A stretch of DNA of 64,000 nt from Streptomyces olivochromogenes (GCF_021538895.1 NZ_JADDRL010000002.1:62001-126000); one strand, 5' to 3'; counted from the first letter of the stretch, positions 1 to 9,911 are shown. Notes: generated by a model not told the origin, from the sequence alone. Numbers and translations are program-made.

Positions 1-557
1 TCCACGTCTTCCTTCCAGGAGAGCGTCGACCGCAGCTCCAGCCGCAGCCGCGGGTGCTTGGGATGCTGCCGGACGGTCTTGAAGCCCACGGCCAGGAGGT
101 GGTCGGCGGGCAGCAGACAGGCGGGCTCCTTCCAGCGGGCGTCACCGAACGCCTCGATGGCCTTGAATCCGCGTCGCAGCAGATCCTTCGCCACCGTCTG
201 GACCATCACCCGGCCGAGCCCCTGGCCCTGATAGCCGGGCAGGATGAAGCCGGTGATCAGCTGCACGGCGTCCGATGAGACGGGACTCGTGGGGAACGCC
301 GTGGAGCGGGGAACGTAGGCGGGCGGGGCGTAGAGCACGAAGCCCACCGGTGCGTCGTCGACGTAGACCACACGGCCGCAGGATCCCCAGTCCAGCAGGA
401 CCGCGGAGATCCAGGACTCCTTCTCCAGGGCGGGTGTGCCCGCCCTTACCGCGGCCTCGCCGCTGACGGGGTCGAGCTCCCAGAAGACACACGAGCGACA
501 GCGGTTGGGAAGGTCCTGAAGGTTGTCCAGCGTGAGCGGTACAAGCCGGCGCCCCAT
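1..557 (-). CDS. GNAT-family N-acetyltransferase, 3' end cut by window edge
   Basis: The frame is open from an ATG at 557 to the left edge, giving about 185 visible residues, so the C-terminus lies outside the window. The start is preceded by GAGGAA on the minus strand. The protein begins MGRRLVPLTLDNLQDLP. An acetyl-CoA pyrophosphate-binding loop is visible as GYQGQGLGRVM (Q-x-x-G-x-G) after a hydrophobic beta strand (LITGFILP), which is the GNAT hallmark. Known of the family: transfer of an acetyl group from acetyl-CoA to an amine. The substrate cannot be told from sequence. In Streptomyces a GNAT gene commonly follows parB, as here. It is separated from parB by a terminator and is probably transcribed on its own. 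Confidence 0.85.
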   Translation of the reverse strand, partial: MGRRLVPLTLDNLQDLPNRCRSCVFWELDPVSGEAAVRAGTPALEKESWISAVLLDWGSCGRVVYVDDAPVGFVLYAPPAYVPRSTAFPTSPVSSDAVQLITGFILPGYQGQGLGRVMVQTVAKDLLRRGFKAIEAFGDARWKEPACLLPADHLLAVGFKTVRQHPKHPRLRLELRSTLSWKEDV

Positions 558-804
558 GAAGGCTGTTCCTCGCTTCCTATGCCCGTAGCCCCGCGAGCGG
601 CTGTCAGTGCGCTGCGCTCTCTGAGCAGACTGCCGACGAACCCGCCGACCGCGCCCAGCCCGAGGCCCGCCCCCACCAGTCCGGTGCGGCTCATCGATCG
701 CATGGCCCCCGCCTCCCACTCAGAGGTTGCTGCCAGGTGGATGCGCCATACCCGCTCGCATCGTATCCACCAAGCGATTCCATCGATACCGACTAAAAGC
801 AAAG

Positions 805-843
805 AGCGGACCGTGTTCCGGTACACACCGGACACGATCCGCT
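805..843 (-). terminator. Terminator after parB
   Basis: Two arms of 16 to 17 bases (AGCGGACCGTGTTCCGG and CCGGACACGATCCGCT) pair with one G-U and one bulge around a short loop. On the minus strand the hairpin is followed by a T-rich tail (CTTTGCTTTTAG). It lies 59 bp past the parB stop and ends the parAB transcript. The 344 bp between parB and the acetyltransferase gene hold nothing else that I can support. Confidence 0.8.
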
Positions 844-901
844 CTCCTCCGGCCGATCGGGCGAAGCCGTTCGGCGTGGACCGATCAGAGCCGACCGAGG
901 C

Positions 902-2008
902 TCAGTCCTCGGACTCCTCCGTCTGCCCCTCGTGCAGGCCCTTCTGCAGGACCGGTCCCTCGCCCGGGGCGAGAGAGCCGAGGATCCGCTCCAGGTCCTC
1001 CATGGAGGCGAACTCGACGGTGATCTTGCCCTTCTTCTGACCGAGGTCGACCTTCACCCGGGTCTCGAAGCGGTCCGACAGACGCGTCGCGAGCTCGTTC
1101 AGCGCCGGGGAGACCCGGGCACCGGCACGCGGCCCCTTCGAGCGCTGTGCCGTCTGGGGACGCGAGCCCATCAGGGTCACGATCTCCTCGACGGCGCGCA
1201 CCGAGAGTCCCTCGGCCACGATGCGGTGGGCCAGCCGGTCCTGCTCCTCCGAGTCCTCGACGGAGAGCAGAGCCCGCGCGTGACCGGCGGACAGCACACC
1301 GGCGGCGACGCGGCGCTGGACCGCCGGCGAGAGCTTCAGCAGACGCAGGGTGTTCGAGACCTGCGGCCGGGACCGGCCGATGCGGTCCGCCAGCTGGTCG
1401 TGCGTGCAGTTGAAGTCCTTCAGCAGCTGGTCGTAGGCGGCGGCCTCTTCCAGCGGGTTCAGCTGGGCGCGGTGCAGGTTCTCCAGCAGGGCGTCCAGAA
1501 GGAGCTTCTCGTCGTCCGTGGCCCGCACGATCGCCGGGATGGCTTCGAGGCCGGCCTCGCGGCAGGCCCGCCAGCGGCGCTCGCCCATGATGAGCTCGTA
1601 GCGGGCGGGGCCGAGCTGCCGTACGACGACGGGCTGGAGAAGACCGACCTCCTTGATGGAGGTGACCAGCTCCTGCAGCGCGTCCTCGTCGAAGACCTCA
1701 CGCGGCTGGCGCGGGTTCGGCGTGATGGAGTCGAGGGCGATCTCGGCGAAGTGGGCGCCCATGGGGGCCGCAGGCGCCTCCACGACGCCGTTCACCGACA
1801 CCTCCTCGGTCTCCTGCAGCACGGACGGCAGCGTGGCCACCTTGGCCGCTGCGACCCCACGATCGGTCGTCAGCACCGGAGCCGGGACCGCCACGGGAGC
1901 AGCGGACGCCGCGCTCCCCAGCGGGGCCGAAGCCGGAGTCTTCTCGGTCGGGGCAGCGGGGATCAGTGCGCCGAGTCCACGGCCCAAACCCCTCCGTCGC
2001 TCGCTCAC
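902..2008 (-). CDS. parB: Chromosome partitioning protein ParB
   Basis: This is a 368-residue ParB/Spo0J CTPase that binds parS, spreads on DNA and organises the origin region for segregation. The N-terminus MSERRRGLGRGLGALIP is the conserved arginine/glycine-rich ParA-interacting peptide. The ParB/Srx nuclease-like domain starts near residue 85, with the CTP-binding GERRWR motif at 142-147. A helix-turn-helix follows (about 185-245, QLADRIGRSRPQVSNTLRLL). The C-terminal dimerisation region (about 305-350) comes after a basic linker. It overlaps the end of parA by 4 bp, so the two are translationally coupled. Four parS-like sites lie in this window. Streptomyces ParB condenses oriC regions during sporulation septation. 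Confidence 0.98.
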   Translation of the reverse strand: MSERRRGLGRGLGALIPAAPTEKTPASAPLGSAASAAPVAVPAPVLTTDRGVAAAKVATLPSVLQETEEVSVNGVVEAPAAPMGAHFAEIALDSITPNPRQPREVFDEDALQELVTSIKEVGLLQPVVVRQLGPARYELIMGERRWRACREAGLEAIPAIVRATDDEKLLLDALLENLHRAQLNPLEEAAAYDQLLKDFNCTHDQLADRIGRSRPQVSNTLRLLKLSPAVQRRVAAGVLSAGHARALLSVEDSEEQDRLAHRIVAEGLSVRAVEEIVTLMGSRPQTAQRSKGPRAGARVSPALNELATRLSDRFETRVKVDLGQKKGKITVEFASMEDLERILGSLAPGEGPVLQKGLHEGQTEESED

Positions 2009-3078
2009 TGAATCCCCTCCACCATGCTCGGGTTGCTCTGGGCGCCGATGTGGGCCTGTGTCGGGTCGTAGCTGACACCGACGCCCTTCAGCGCGATTTC
2101 TCGTGCCGCCTCAAGGTAGGAGAGGGCACCGCTCGATCCAGGATCGTAAGTCAGCACCGTCTGCCCGTAGCTCGGCGCCTCGGAGATACGGACCGACCGG
2201 GGAATGCTCGTCCGCAGGACCTCGTCGCCGAAGTGACTGCGTACCTCATCCGCGACCTGGGAGGCAAGACGCGTACGACCGTCGTACATGGTGAGCAGGA
2301 TGGTCGACACGTGCAGGGCCGGGTTGAGGTGACCGCGCACCAGGTCGACGTTGCGCAGCAGCTGCCCCAGGCCCTCCAGCGCGTAGTACTCGCACTGGAT
2401 CGGGATGAGGACCTCCTGGCCCGCCACGAGTGCGTTGACCGTCAGCAGGCCGAGCGAGGGCGGACAGTCGATGAGGATGTAGTCCAGCGGCTGCTCGTAG
2501 GCCTGAATGGCCCTCTCAAGCCGGCTCTCTCGCGCCACCAGGGACACCAGCTCGATCTCCGCACCGGCGAGATCGATCGTGGCGGGGGCGCAGAAGAGGC
2601 CTTCGACATCGGGGACCGGCTGGACGACCTCGGACAGGGGTCTGCTATCGACCAATACGTCGTAGATGGATGGCACTTCGGCGTGATGGTCGATCCCCAG
2701 GGCCGTGGACGCGTTGCCCTGCGGGTCGAGGTCGATCACCAGGACACGGGCGCCATGGAGAGCCAGTGAAGCGGCGAGGTTGACCGTAGTCGTCGTCTTG
2801 CCGACGCCACCCTTCTGGTTGGCGACCACCATGACCCGGGTCTGCTCGGGACGTGGAAGGCCTTCGCCGGCACGGCCCAGAGCCTCCACGGCCAGTTGGG
2901 CAGCACGACCGATGGGAGTGTCGTCCATCGGAGGCGGTGTTTCACGTGAAACATCCGCCCCCATCGACTCGGTACGGGGACCGGGGACCGGATCGGTCAT
3001 CGGTCCCGCGATGTTGGCGTCGGACCGCACGGATTCACTCTCCTCGACTTCAGGCTCGCAATGAACAGAGCCTCCCAT
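2005..3078 (-). CDS. parA: Chromosome partitioning ATPase ParA
   Basis: This is a Walker-type ParA/Soj ATPase that works with ParB to position origins. The deviant Walker A motif KGGVGKT lies at about residues 89-95 and is followed by the VIDLDPQGNAS strand and the DCPPSLG Walker B region. I place the start at the ATG at 3078 (MGGSVHCEPE), giving 357 residues, which matches my memory of Streptomyces ParA length. An in-frame GTG at 3252 would give 415 residues, but that GTG lies inside a parS palindrome and has no ribosome-binding site. The 3078 start also has only a weak one, so the true start is uncertain. The roughly 80-residue N-terminal extension ahead of the ATPase core is acidic and low in complexity. 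A second parS is embedded in the coding region at 2938-2953. Confidence 0.95.
   Translation of the reverse strand: MGGSVHCEPEVEESESVRSDANIAGPMTDPVPGPRTESMGADVSRETPPPMDDTPIGRAAQLAVEALGRAGEGLPRPEQTRVMVVANQKGGVGKTTTTVNLAASLALHGARVLVIDLDPQGNASTALGIDHHAEVPSIYDVLVDSRPLSEVVQPVPDVEGLFCAPATIDLAGAEIELVSLVARESRLERAIQAYEQPLDYILIDCPPSLGLLTVNALVAGQEVLIPIQCEYYALEGLGQLLRNVDLVRGHLNPALHVSTILLTMYDGRTRLASQVADEVRSHFGDEVLRTSIPRSVRISEAPSYGQTVLTYDPGSSGALSYLEAAREIALKGVGVSYDPTQAHIGAQSNPSMVEGIQ
2938..2953. promoter_or_regulatory. parS site, perfect, inside parA
   Basis: TGTTTCACGTGAAACA is a perfect 16-bp palindrome containing the 14-bp parS core to which ParB binds. It encodes residues of the ParA N-terminal extension (DVSRET). 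Confidence 0.95.
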
Positions 3079-3235
3079 GTCTTCGGGGTCGTGAACCAGT
3101 GAGGCCTGTTGTTGTGTGGAGAAATCCACCTCTGTGGACAACTCTGTTGCCTCTCCGAGTGACCCAAGAGGCCTGCGGTCGCGTGGTTCGGCGGCAGCGC
3201 GGCCGCGGCTGATGATGCCGTGCAGCAGTGAGCGA

Positions 3236-3251
3236 CGTTTCACGTGAAACA
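3236..3251. promoter_or_regulatory. parS site between rsmG and parA
   Basis: CGTTTCACGTGAAACA carries the perfect 14-bp core GTTTCACGTGAAAC. It lies in the 262-bp gap between parA (start 3078) and rsmG (stop 3341), which should also carry the parAB promoters. Apart from this site I see no gene in that gap. Confidence 0.93.
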
Positions 3252-3340
3252 CGATGCACAGCGGCCGCTGCCCGGCCTTCGCGACACTCCGGGATGCGTC
3301 GGTTTGACAGCTTGTGTGGAGTACGTCTCAAGCGGAGCGC

Positions 3341-4057
3341 TCAACGCCGGCGGCGCATGCGCCCCGTACGGGCGGCCTTCGCCCGCTTTGCGGCGAACCT
3401 CACACCACCGGGGCTCTCCCCGACCTCGACCCGCACCACCGTGGACAGAGGATCGACGATGCCCTCACCGACGTGAAGGACGGATGTCTCCACCGCTCCG
3501 AGCTTGCTCAGCGCGGTAGCCGCGCTCTTGAGCTCCTCCTCGGCGGTGTCCCCCTTGAGCGCCAGCATCTCGCCGTACGGGCGCAGCAGCGGGATCCCCC
3601 AGGTGGCCAGCCGGTCCAGCGGGGCCACGGCTCGCGCGGTCACCACATGCACCGGCGGCAGCGAGCCCATGACCTCCTCGGCGCGCCCACGCACGACGGT
3701 GACGTGCTCCAGGCCCAGCAGCTCGACGACCTCGGTGAGGAAGTTGGTACGCCGCAGCAGCGGTTCCAGCAAGGTGATCTTCAGGTCCTCCCGGACGAGG
3801 GCCAGGGGAATCCCCGGCAGCCCGGCGCCCGAGCCGACGTCGCACACGGTCACCCCCTCGGGGACGACCTCCGAGAGCACCGCGCAGTTCAGTAGATGGC
3901 GCTCCCACAGACGGGGCACTTCGCGTGGGCCGATCAGACCGCGCTGCACGCCTGCCTCGGCGAGCAGCTCCGCGTAGCGGACCGCATCGGCGAAGCGATC
4001 GCCAAACACTTCCCGCGCCTGCTCGGGCGCAGGGGGGAGCTCCGCTGCCTCCGTCAC
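3341..4057 (-). CDS. rsmG: 16S rRNA (guanine(527)-N(7))-methyltransferase RsmG
   Basis: This is a 238-residue SAM-dependent methyltransferase (GidB/RsmG) that modifies G527 in the 530 loop of 16S rRNA; loss in Streptomyces gives low-level streptomycin resistance. The SAM-binding loop [17 protein letters not shown] is visible at about residues 71-87, followed by [12 protein letters not shown]. The C-terminus is very basic ([15 protein letters not shown]). It is upstream of parA on the same strand, as in most actinobacteria and Bacillus. Confidence 0.97.
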   Translation of the reverse strand: MTEAAELPPAPEQAREVFGDRFADAVRYAELLAEAGVQRGLIGPREVPRLWERHLLNCAVLSEVVPEGVTVCDVGSGAGLPGIPLALVREDLKITLLEPLLRRTNFLTEVVELLGLEHVTVVRGRAEEVMGSLPPVHVVTARAVAPLDRLATWGIPLLRPYGEMLALKGDTAEEELKSAATALSKLGAVETSVLHVGEGIVDPLSTVVRVEVGESPGGVRFAAKRAKAARTGRMRRRR

Positions 4058-4127
4058 GGGGACCGTCCTTCCGTACAGCGCCGACGCACCGAGCGCCGAC
4101 CACCAGAACTACCAGGCTGACAAAGTT

Positions 4128-4155
4128 CGGCCCCGCCTGCGGGCAGACGGGGCCG
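4128..4155 (-). terminator. Terminator after jag
   Basis: CGGCCCCG and CGGGGCCG pair perfectly around a 12-base loop. On the minus strand they are followed by AACTTTGTC. It lies between jag and rsmG and probably ends the rpmH-to-jag transcript. Confidence 0.6.
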
Positions 4156-4173
4156 GTGGATCGTAAGGACCGA

Positions 4174-4686
4174 TCAAGCGGGAAGTACGACGACGAAGCG
4201 CTGCGGCTCCTCGCCCTCCGACTCGCTGCGCAGCCCCGCGGCCTTGACCGCGTCGTGCACGACCTTGCGCTCGAACGGAGTCATCGGCTTGAGCTTCACG
4301 GGCTCACCGGTGTTCTTGACGTCGGCGGCGGCCTTGGCGCCCAGCTCGGACAGCTCGGCGCGCTTCTTGGCGCGGTAGCCCGCGATGTCCAGCATCAGCC
4401 GGCTGCGGTCGCCGGTCTCCCGGTGCACGGCCAGGCGCGTCAGCTCCTGCAGCGCCTCCAGCACCTCGCCGTCACGGCCGACCAGCTTCTGCAGGTCACG
4501 GCCGCCCGTGTCGCTGATGATCGACACAGAGGCCCGGTCGGCCTCGACGTCCATGTCGATATCGCCGTCGAGGTCGGCGATATCCAGCAGACCCTCAAGG
4601 TAGTCCGCCGCGATCTCGCCCTCCTGCTCCAGGCGGGACAGGGTGTCTGCACCCTCGGCAGCGGCGGAGGTGGTGCCTTCCGTCAC
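4174..4686 (-). CDS. jag: Jag/KhpB-type single-stranded nucleic-acid binding protein (R3H)
   Basis: The protein has 170 residues. It carries a KH-like domain (about 55-110, ISDTGGRDLQKLVGRDGEVLEALQELTRLA) followed by an R3H domain (about 110-165) with the R-x3-H motif in the stretch ending FERKVVHDAVKAAGLRSESEG. The acidic N-terminus (about 1-45) replaces the longer Jag-N domain of Firmicutes. It follows yidC by 15 bp, the usual order. Family members bind RNA and influence cell-wall and division gene expression; the exact role in Streptomyces is unsettled. Confidence 0.93.
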   Translation of the reverse strand: MTEGTTSAAAEGADTLSRLEQEGEIAADYLEGLLDIADLDGDIDMDVEADRASVSIISDTGGRDLQKLVGRDGEVLEALQELTRLAVHRETGDRSRLMLDIAGYRAKKRAELSELGAKAAADVKNTGEPVKLKPMTPFERKVVHDAVKAAGLRSESEGEEPQRFVVVLPA

Positions 4687-4701
4687 GGGATGGACTCCTT
4701 C

Positions 4702-5958
4702 TTACTTCTTGGACGGGGACTTGGGCCGCTGCGGCCCCTTGCGCTGACCGGACTGGGCCTTGCTGCGGGCACCGGAGCCGGACTTCGAAGCCTGCTGAGC
4801 GGCGGGCTTGTCGTCCTGCGGCTCGTCGGACTTCTCCAGCGACGTCGTCGGCGTGGAGTCATCGGCCTGCTTCGGGCCACCCGACTGACGCTGCGACTTG
4901 GTCTGACGCTTGGGCTGCTGGCGCCTGGGGGCTGCCGCACCGTCCTCGGTCTGGGCGGCGACCTGGGCCTCGCCCTTCACCACGGTGCCGTCGGCCTGGG
5001 CCGCGAGGCCGGCCTTGCTCAGGGCGTTGATGAACTGACGCTCGGCGTCGTTGCGGTCACGGCCCTTGGCGACGATCGCCTTGACGATGGTCTTCTCGCT
5101 CCGCCGGCGGGTCTTGCCGTGGCTCGTGACGTGCTTGGTCAGGCGCTCCAGGTAAGCGGCCTGGGCCTTGGAACCCGGGGTCGGGTTGTTGTGGATGACG
5201 TACATCTGCTGGCCCATGGTCCACACGTTGGTGGTCAGCCAGTAGACGAGGACACCGACCGGGAAGCGGATACCGAAGAAGGCGAACATGATCGGGAAGA
5301 CGTACATCAGCATCTTCTGCTGCTGCATGAACGGGGTCTTCACCGTCGTGTCGACGTTCTTCGTCATCAGCTGACGCTGCGTGTAGAACTGCGACCCCGA
5401 CATCAGGACGATCATGATGGCGGTGACGACGCGGATGTCCGTCAGCGAGGCGCCGAGCTTGGTGGCCGTGTCAGCGCTGTCCAGGAACTTCGAGGCCAGC
5501 GGAGCACCGAAGATGTGCGCCTTCTGCGCGCTCTCCAGCAGGCTCTGGTTGATGACCCCGACGGTGTCGCCCGAGGCGATGCCGTTGAGCACGTGGTACA
5601 GGGCGAAGAAGAACGGGGACTGCGCCAGGATGGGAAGGCACGAGGAGAGCGGGTTGGTGCCCGCGTCCTTGTACAGCTTCATCATCTCTTCGGACTGGCG
5701 CTGCTTGTCGTTCTTGTAGCGCTCCTGGATCTTCTTCATCTCGGGCTGCAGCGTCTGCATGGCCCGGGTCGCCTTGATCTGCTTCACGAAGAGCGGGATC
5801 AGGCAGATACGAATCAGAATCACCAGGGACACGATGGACAGGCCCCAGGCCCATCCGGTGTCGGGGCCGAAGATGGCGCCGTACACCGTGTGGAACTGGA
5901 CGATGACCCAGGAGACAGGTGTCGTGATGAAGCTGAAGAGGCTGGCAATCGTGTCCAC
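4702..5958 (-). CDS. yidC: Membrane protein insertase YidC/Oxa1
   Basis: This 418-residue insertase helps SecYEG-dependent and independent insertion of membrane proteins. Visible membrane segments are at about 8-30, 38-60, around 128-145 ([14 protein letters not shown]), about 190-205 ([15 protein letters not shown]) and about 228-262 ([18 protein letters not shown]). It lacks the large periplasmic domain of enterobacterial YidC, as expected for a Gram-positive. The C-terminal 150 residues are a basic, Lys/Ser/Gln-rich tail likely to contact ribosomes. It lies 3 bp from yidD in the rpmH-rnpA-yidD-yidC-jag operon. Confidence 0.97.
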   Translation of the reverse strand: MDTIASLFSFITTPVSWVIVQFHTVYGAIFGPDTGWAWGLSIVSLVILIRICLIPLFVKQIKATRAMQTLQPEMKKIQERYKNDKQRQSEEMMKLYKDAGTNPLSSCLPILAQSPFFFALYHVLNGIASGDTVGVINQSLLESAQKAHIFGAPLASKFLDSADTATKLGASLTDIRVVTAIMIVLMSGSQFYTQRQLMTKNVDTTVKTPFMQQQKMLMYVFPIMFAFFGIRFPVGVLVYWLTTNVWTMGQQMYVIHNNPTPGSKAQAAYLERLTKHVTSHGKTRRRSEKTIVKAIVAKGRDRNDAERQFINALSKAGLAAQADGTVVKGEAQVAAQTEDGAAAPRRQQPKRQTKSQRQSGGPKQADDSTPTTSLEKSDEPQDDKPAAQQASKSGSGARSKAQSGQRKGPQRPKSPSKK

Positions 5959-5961
5959 TAA

Positions 5962-6315
5962 TCATGCTCCTTGGGCATGGGACGGGGTCTCAGCGGCCGG
6001 GCTCGAAGACGGAATCTCTTCGATGGCCGATTCGGCGGCGGAGGGCCCGCCCTTGCGTGCACGCCAGGCGTCGCGCAGCATTTCGTGCCACCGCGGGCGC
6101 TTACGCGGCGGAACATGGTCCACACCGCCGAGCGACCACGGATTGCACCGGAGGATGCGCCAGGCAGTGAGTGCCGTTCCCTTGATCGCACCGTGCCGGT
6201 CGATGGCCGTGTACCCGTAGTGCGAACACGACGGGTAGTACTTGCACACCGGGCCCAACAACGGGCTGATCGTCCACTGGTACAGCTTGATCAGTGCCAG
6301 CAGCGGGTACTTCAT
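5962..6315 (-). CDS. yidD: Membrane protein insertion efficiency factor YidD
   Basis: This is a 117-residue member of the YidD (DUF37) family. The signature [29 protein letters not shown], with its conserved Cys residues, and the following [14 protein letters not shown] are complete. The C-terminal third is an extension rich in Ala, Ser and Pro. The start overlaps rnpA by 4 bp. It is thought to assist YidC at the membrane. Confidence 0.95.
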   Translation of the reverse strand: MKYPLLALIKLYQWTISPLLGPVCKYYPSCSHYGYTAIDRHGAIKGTALTAWRILRCNPWSLGGVDHVPPRKRPRWHEMLRDAWRARKGGPSAAESAIEEIPSSSPAAETPSHAQGA

Positions 6316-6683
6316 CGCGCGCCCCCTCCCAGTAGCCGTTGAAGGGCGGCATCAAGGTCTTGGGCCAGCTGTGCATGGTCGGCGTCGCCCGCTCCGGGTA
6401 GCGCCCGTACGACTACCAGGCTACCGGGGGGAAACAGGGCGACTCGGTCACGCATCAGATGGCGCAGTCTGCGCTTCACCGCATTGCGTACGACCGCGCC
6501 ACCCACTGCCTTGCTCACGACGAAACCCGCACGCGTCGGGGGAGCGCTCTCCCCTGGCGCGTGCGGGTCCGTGGCACCGCTACGAAAGTGGACGACGAGG
6601 AGCGGGCGGCCTGCCCGGCGCCCTCGCCGTACCGCGGTCGCGAAGTCCTCGCGCCGCCTCAGCCGGTTCTCGGTGGGCAGCAC
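6312..6683 (-). CDS. rnpA: Ribonuclease P protein component
   Basis: This 123-residue protein subunit of RNase P helps the RNA subunit cleave tRNA 5' leaders. The family pattern is visible: [19 protein letters not shown] at the N-terminus and the RNR-like basic motif [16 protein letters not shown] at about residues 68-83. The spacing to rpmH (21 bp) and the 4-bp overlap with yidD are typical. Confidence 0.96.
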   Translation of the reverse strand: MLPTENRLRRREDFATAVRRGRRAGRPLLVVHFRSGATDPHAPGESAPPTRAGFVVSKAVGGAVVRNAVKRRLRHLMRDRVALFPPGSLVVVRALPGAGDADHAQLAQDLDAALQRLLGGGAR

Positions 6684-6704
6684 GATGTCATGACCTGATC
6701 GGGA

Positions 6705-6842
6705 TCAGGCGGACAGGCTGGCGCGACCCTTGGCACGACGGTTCGCGAGAATCGCGCGGCCCGCACGGGTACGCATCCGCAGGCGGAAGCCGTGGGTCTT
6801 CGCCCGACGACGGTTGTTCGGCTGGAAAGTGCGCTTGCTCAC
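6705..6842 (-). CDS. rpmH: 50S ribosomal protein L34
   Basis: This 45-residue protein is read from a GTG at 6842: [18 protein letters not shown], then [19 protein letters not shown] and a short tail. That matches the almost invariant L34 sequence over its full length. It is the first gene of the minus-strand operon running to jag and is divergent from dnaA. Confidence 0.98.
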   Translation of the reverse strand: MSKRTFQPNNRRRAKTHGFRLRMRTRAGRAILANRRAKGRASLSA

Positions 6843-7060
6843 TCGGGGGCTCCAGAAATCAATCGGTGGTGGCGGGGTGCCGTCCTGGCTGTCACCGTGC
6901 GCCCACGAGTAGCTCGCGTCACGCCCGAGTGCACCGCTTCCCGATCACCTTCAGTGATCTGTGCCCATCGGAGGCAGGCGGCAGCAGCCATCGACAACTC
7001 GACCTGGTTACGGTACGCGGGGCTACGCCATCCGGTCAAACCGGGGGTCACGGAGAGACA

Positions 7061-7115
7061 CTATCCACAGGCTGGGGACAACAACTTGAACCGCACCCGC
7101 CGCGCTGACTACCGT
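7061..7115 (+). promoter_or_regulatory. dnaA promoter region with DnaA boxes
   Basis: CTATCCACA at 7061-7069 and TGGGGACAA (reverse of TTGTCCCCA) at 7073-7081 are near-consensus DnaA boxes. A promoter-like pair, TTGAAC at 7086-7091 and TACCGT at 7110-7115 with 18 bp between, follows. This fits DnaA autoregulating its own gene, as reported for Streptomyces. The rest of the 397-bp rpmH-dnaA gap holds no gene; the rpmH promoter must also lie there. Confidence 0.55.
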
Positions 7116-7239
7116 GGCTGGACTCCGATTCGTTCCCTTATCCCCGGCCGAGCGGGGTTCCTCCCGCCCGTCCACCCGATTTACATCCCGATCCGTCCCA
7201 CAACCACACGTTCGTGGGACCTGTGAGAGAGCGTGCCCT

Positions 7240-9204
7240 GTGGCTGACGTACCTGCCGATCTTGCCGCAGTGTGGCCACGAGTACTGGAGCAGCTCCTCG
7301 GAGAGGGTCGCGGTCAGGGTGTCGAGTCGAAGGACGAGCACTGGATCCGGCGCTGCCAGCCGCTCGCGCTGGTCGCGGACACCGCCCTGCTCGCCGTACC
7401 GAACGAATTCGCGAAGGGCGTACTGGAGGGCCGTCTCGCCCCGATCGTCAGCGAGACCCTGAGCCGCGAGTGCGGCCGCCCGATCCGCATCGCGATCACC
7501 GTCGACGACTCCGCCGGCGAGCCCCCGGCCCCGCCGGCGCCCCAGCTGCGGCCGAAGCCGCGCTACGAGGAGCCCGAACTCCCCTCCGGGCAGTACGAGG
7601 GATACGGCCGTCACCGCGCCGACCAGCACCAGGGCGGCGACCCGGCGGGCCGCGCCGACCAACTCCCCACGGCCCGGCCCGCCTACCCCTCCGAGTACCA
7701 GCGCCCCGAGCCCGGCGCCTGGCCGCGGCCGCAGCAGGACGAGTACCGGCCCCAGCAGGACGAGTACAGCTGGCAGCAGCAGCGGCTCGGCTTCCCCGAG
7801 CGCGACCCCTACGCCTCGCCGCCCCAGGACTCCTACGGGTCCCAGGATTCCTACGGCTCGCCGTCGCGCGACTCCTACCGGACGCCGTCGCAGGACGCGT
7901 ACGGGCCGGGGAACGACGCGTACGGCTCCCCGGGCCAGGACTACCGGCCGCAGCCGATGGAGCGTCCGTCGTACGACGGCCAGCGCTCCGAGTACGACCC
8001 GTCCCGCGTCGACTACGACCAGCGCGACCCGTCCCGCCGCGAGCTGCCCGAGCCGCCGTCCGGCCCCGGTCACATGCACCGCGGCGGTCCGGCGGGCACC
8101 GGCGGGCCGACGCCCGGCGCGCCCGGTCCGCTGGCCGCGAAGCCCGCGCCGGCGCCCGGTCCCGGTGAGCCGACCGCGCGGCTGAACCCGAAGTACCTCT
8201 TCGACACGTTCGTGATCGGCGCGTCCAACCGCTTCGCGCACGCGGCCGCGGTCGCCGTCGCCGAGGCGCCCGCCAAGGCGTACAACCCCCTCTTCATCTA
8301 CGGGGAGTCGGGCCTCGGCAAGACGCACCTGCTGCACGCGATCGGGCACTACGCGCGCAGCCTCTACCCGGGCACGCGCGTGCGCTACGTGAGCTCCGAG
8401 GAGTTCACCAACGAGTTCATCAACTCCATCCGCGACGGCAAGGGCGACAGCTTCCGCAAGCGCTACCGCGAGATGGACATCCTTCTCGTGGACGACATCC
8501 AGTTCCTGGCGGACAAGGAGTCGACGCAGGAGGAGTTCTTCCACACCTTCAACACGCTCCACAACGCCAACAAGCAGATCGTGCTCTCCAGCGACCGGCC
8601 GCCCAAGCAGCTGGTGACGCTGGAGGACCGGCTGCGGAACCGTTTCGAGTGGGGTCTGATCACCGACGTCCAGCCGCCCGAGCTGGAGACGCGGATCGCG
8701 ATCCTGCGCAAGAAGGCGGTGCAGGAGCAGCTCAACGCCCCGCCGGAGGTACTGGAGTTCATCGCCTCCCGCATCTCGCGCAACATCCGCGAGCTGGAGG
8801 GCGCGCTGATCCGGGTGACGGCGTTCGCGTCACTCAACCGGCAGCCGGTGGACCTGGGCCTGACCGAGATCGTCCTCAAGGACCTGATCCCCGGCGGCGA
8901 GGACTCGACGCCGGAGATCACCGCGACGGCCATCATGGCGGCGACGGCCGACTACTTCGGTCTCACGGTCGAGGACCTGTGCGGCAGCTCGCGCGGCCGC
9001 CAGCTGGTCACGGCCCGCCAGATCGCCATGTACCTGTGCCGTGAGCTCACCGATCTGTCGCTGCCGAAGATCGGCGCGCAGTTCGGCGGCCGCGACCACA
9101 CGACCGTCATGCACGCCGACCGCAAGATCCGCGCGCTGATGGCCGAGCGGCGCTCCATCTACAACCAGGTCACCGAGCTGACCAACCGCATCAAGAACGG
9201 CTGA
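7240..9204 (+). CDS. dnaA: Chromosomal replication initiator DnaA
   Basis: DnaA binds boxes in oriC and opens the origin. I chose the GTG at 7240 ([19 protein letters not shown]), preceded by GAGAGA, giving 654 residues. Domain I covers about 1-85. Domain II is a very long low-complexity linker (about 90-315) full of Tyr, Pro, Gln, Ser and Asp with repeated DSYGS/DAYG units, a Streptomyces feature. The AAA+ domain III carries Walker [10 protein letters not shown] and Walker [11 protein letters not shown]. Domain IV ends with the box-binding helix-turn-helix motif [15 protein letters not shown]. Confidence 0.98.
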
Positions 9205-9248
9205 CGGCCCAGGCCCAGGCACGGGCGCCGAGAGCCGAGCGGACGACG

Positions 9249-9289
9249 CCGAGGGCGCCTCCGGGAACAGATCCCGGAGGCGCCCTCGG
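9249..9289 (+). terminator. Terminator after dnaA
   Basis: An 18-bp perfect stem (CCGAGGGCGCCTCCGGGA and its complement) encloses the loop ACAGA, 45 bp past the dnaA stop. There is no clear T-run, but the stem is very stable, as is usual in Streptomyces. Confidence 0.8.
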
Positions 9290-9630
9290 TCGTTCCGGCA
9301 CGACGCCCGCCGCCGCGCCGGCCCACGTGTCCGGTCATCCCTCCGCGAGGCCGTCTCTCGTAGCCCCCGGAGGGCGTCCCTGGCCCCTCCCGAGGCCCGC
9401 CGCATCCCCTCCTCCGCCGCTCTCCCGCGGAGCGACCCGTCGTTCCGCGGCCACCGGCTGTTCGAATACCTGCCGGGTTACGGCCGCTCTCCACAGATTC
9501 GGTGACTTTCTTCCGTCCACATCCTGGGGACTGCGAAGTTGTCCCGATCTCCGTCCACAGGCTGGCTGTTGAGGAGCTGTCAGCCCAGCTCAGGACCCTG
9601 TGGAATCGTGGACGAAGGATCTCCACAGAC

Positions 9631-9639
9631 TGTGGACAA
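9631..9639 (-). promoter_or_regulatory. DnaA box, perfect
   Basis: TGTGGACAA is the exact complement of TTGTCCACA, the strong Streptomyces DnaA box. Confidence 0.85.
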
Positions 9640-9911
9640 AGCGGAGATCCACAGGCTGTGCACGAAGTTGTCCACCGGTAGCCCACAGGCTGGGGGCGGT
9701 TGTCCCCAGTGAACCGTGTCTTCTCCACATGGCTGTCCACTGTTCGGCAACGCGACGCACCTGATCACCGCGTCGAGTGAAAGCCGTCACACCAAGGTGC
9801 CTGGTTGGGGTGTGGGAAACGTGGGTAAACCTGGGGACGCAGCTGGGGAGAAGTGCCCTCGGGCTGTGGGCGGAGTGTGCAGAACTTCTTGTTCTCCACA
9901 GAGACCCCCAG

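Noticed and set aside
446-703. Possible small membrane-like protein (MRSMSRTGLVGAGLGLGAVGG) between parB and the acetyltransferase
   Set aside because: Its frame overlaps the acetyltransferase coding region by over 100 bp, loses sense there, and has no clear conserved family. A short real gene cannot be excluded.
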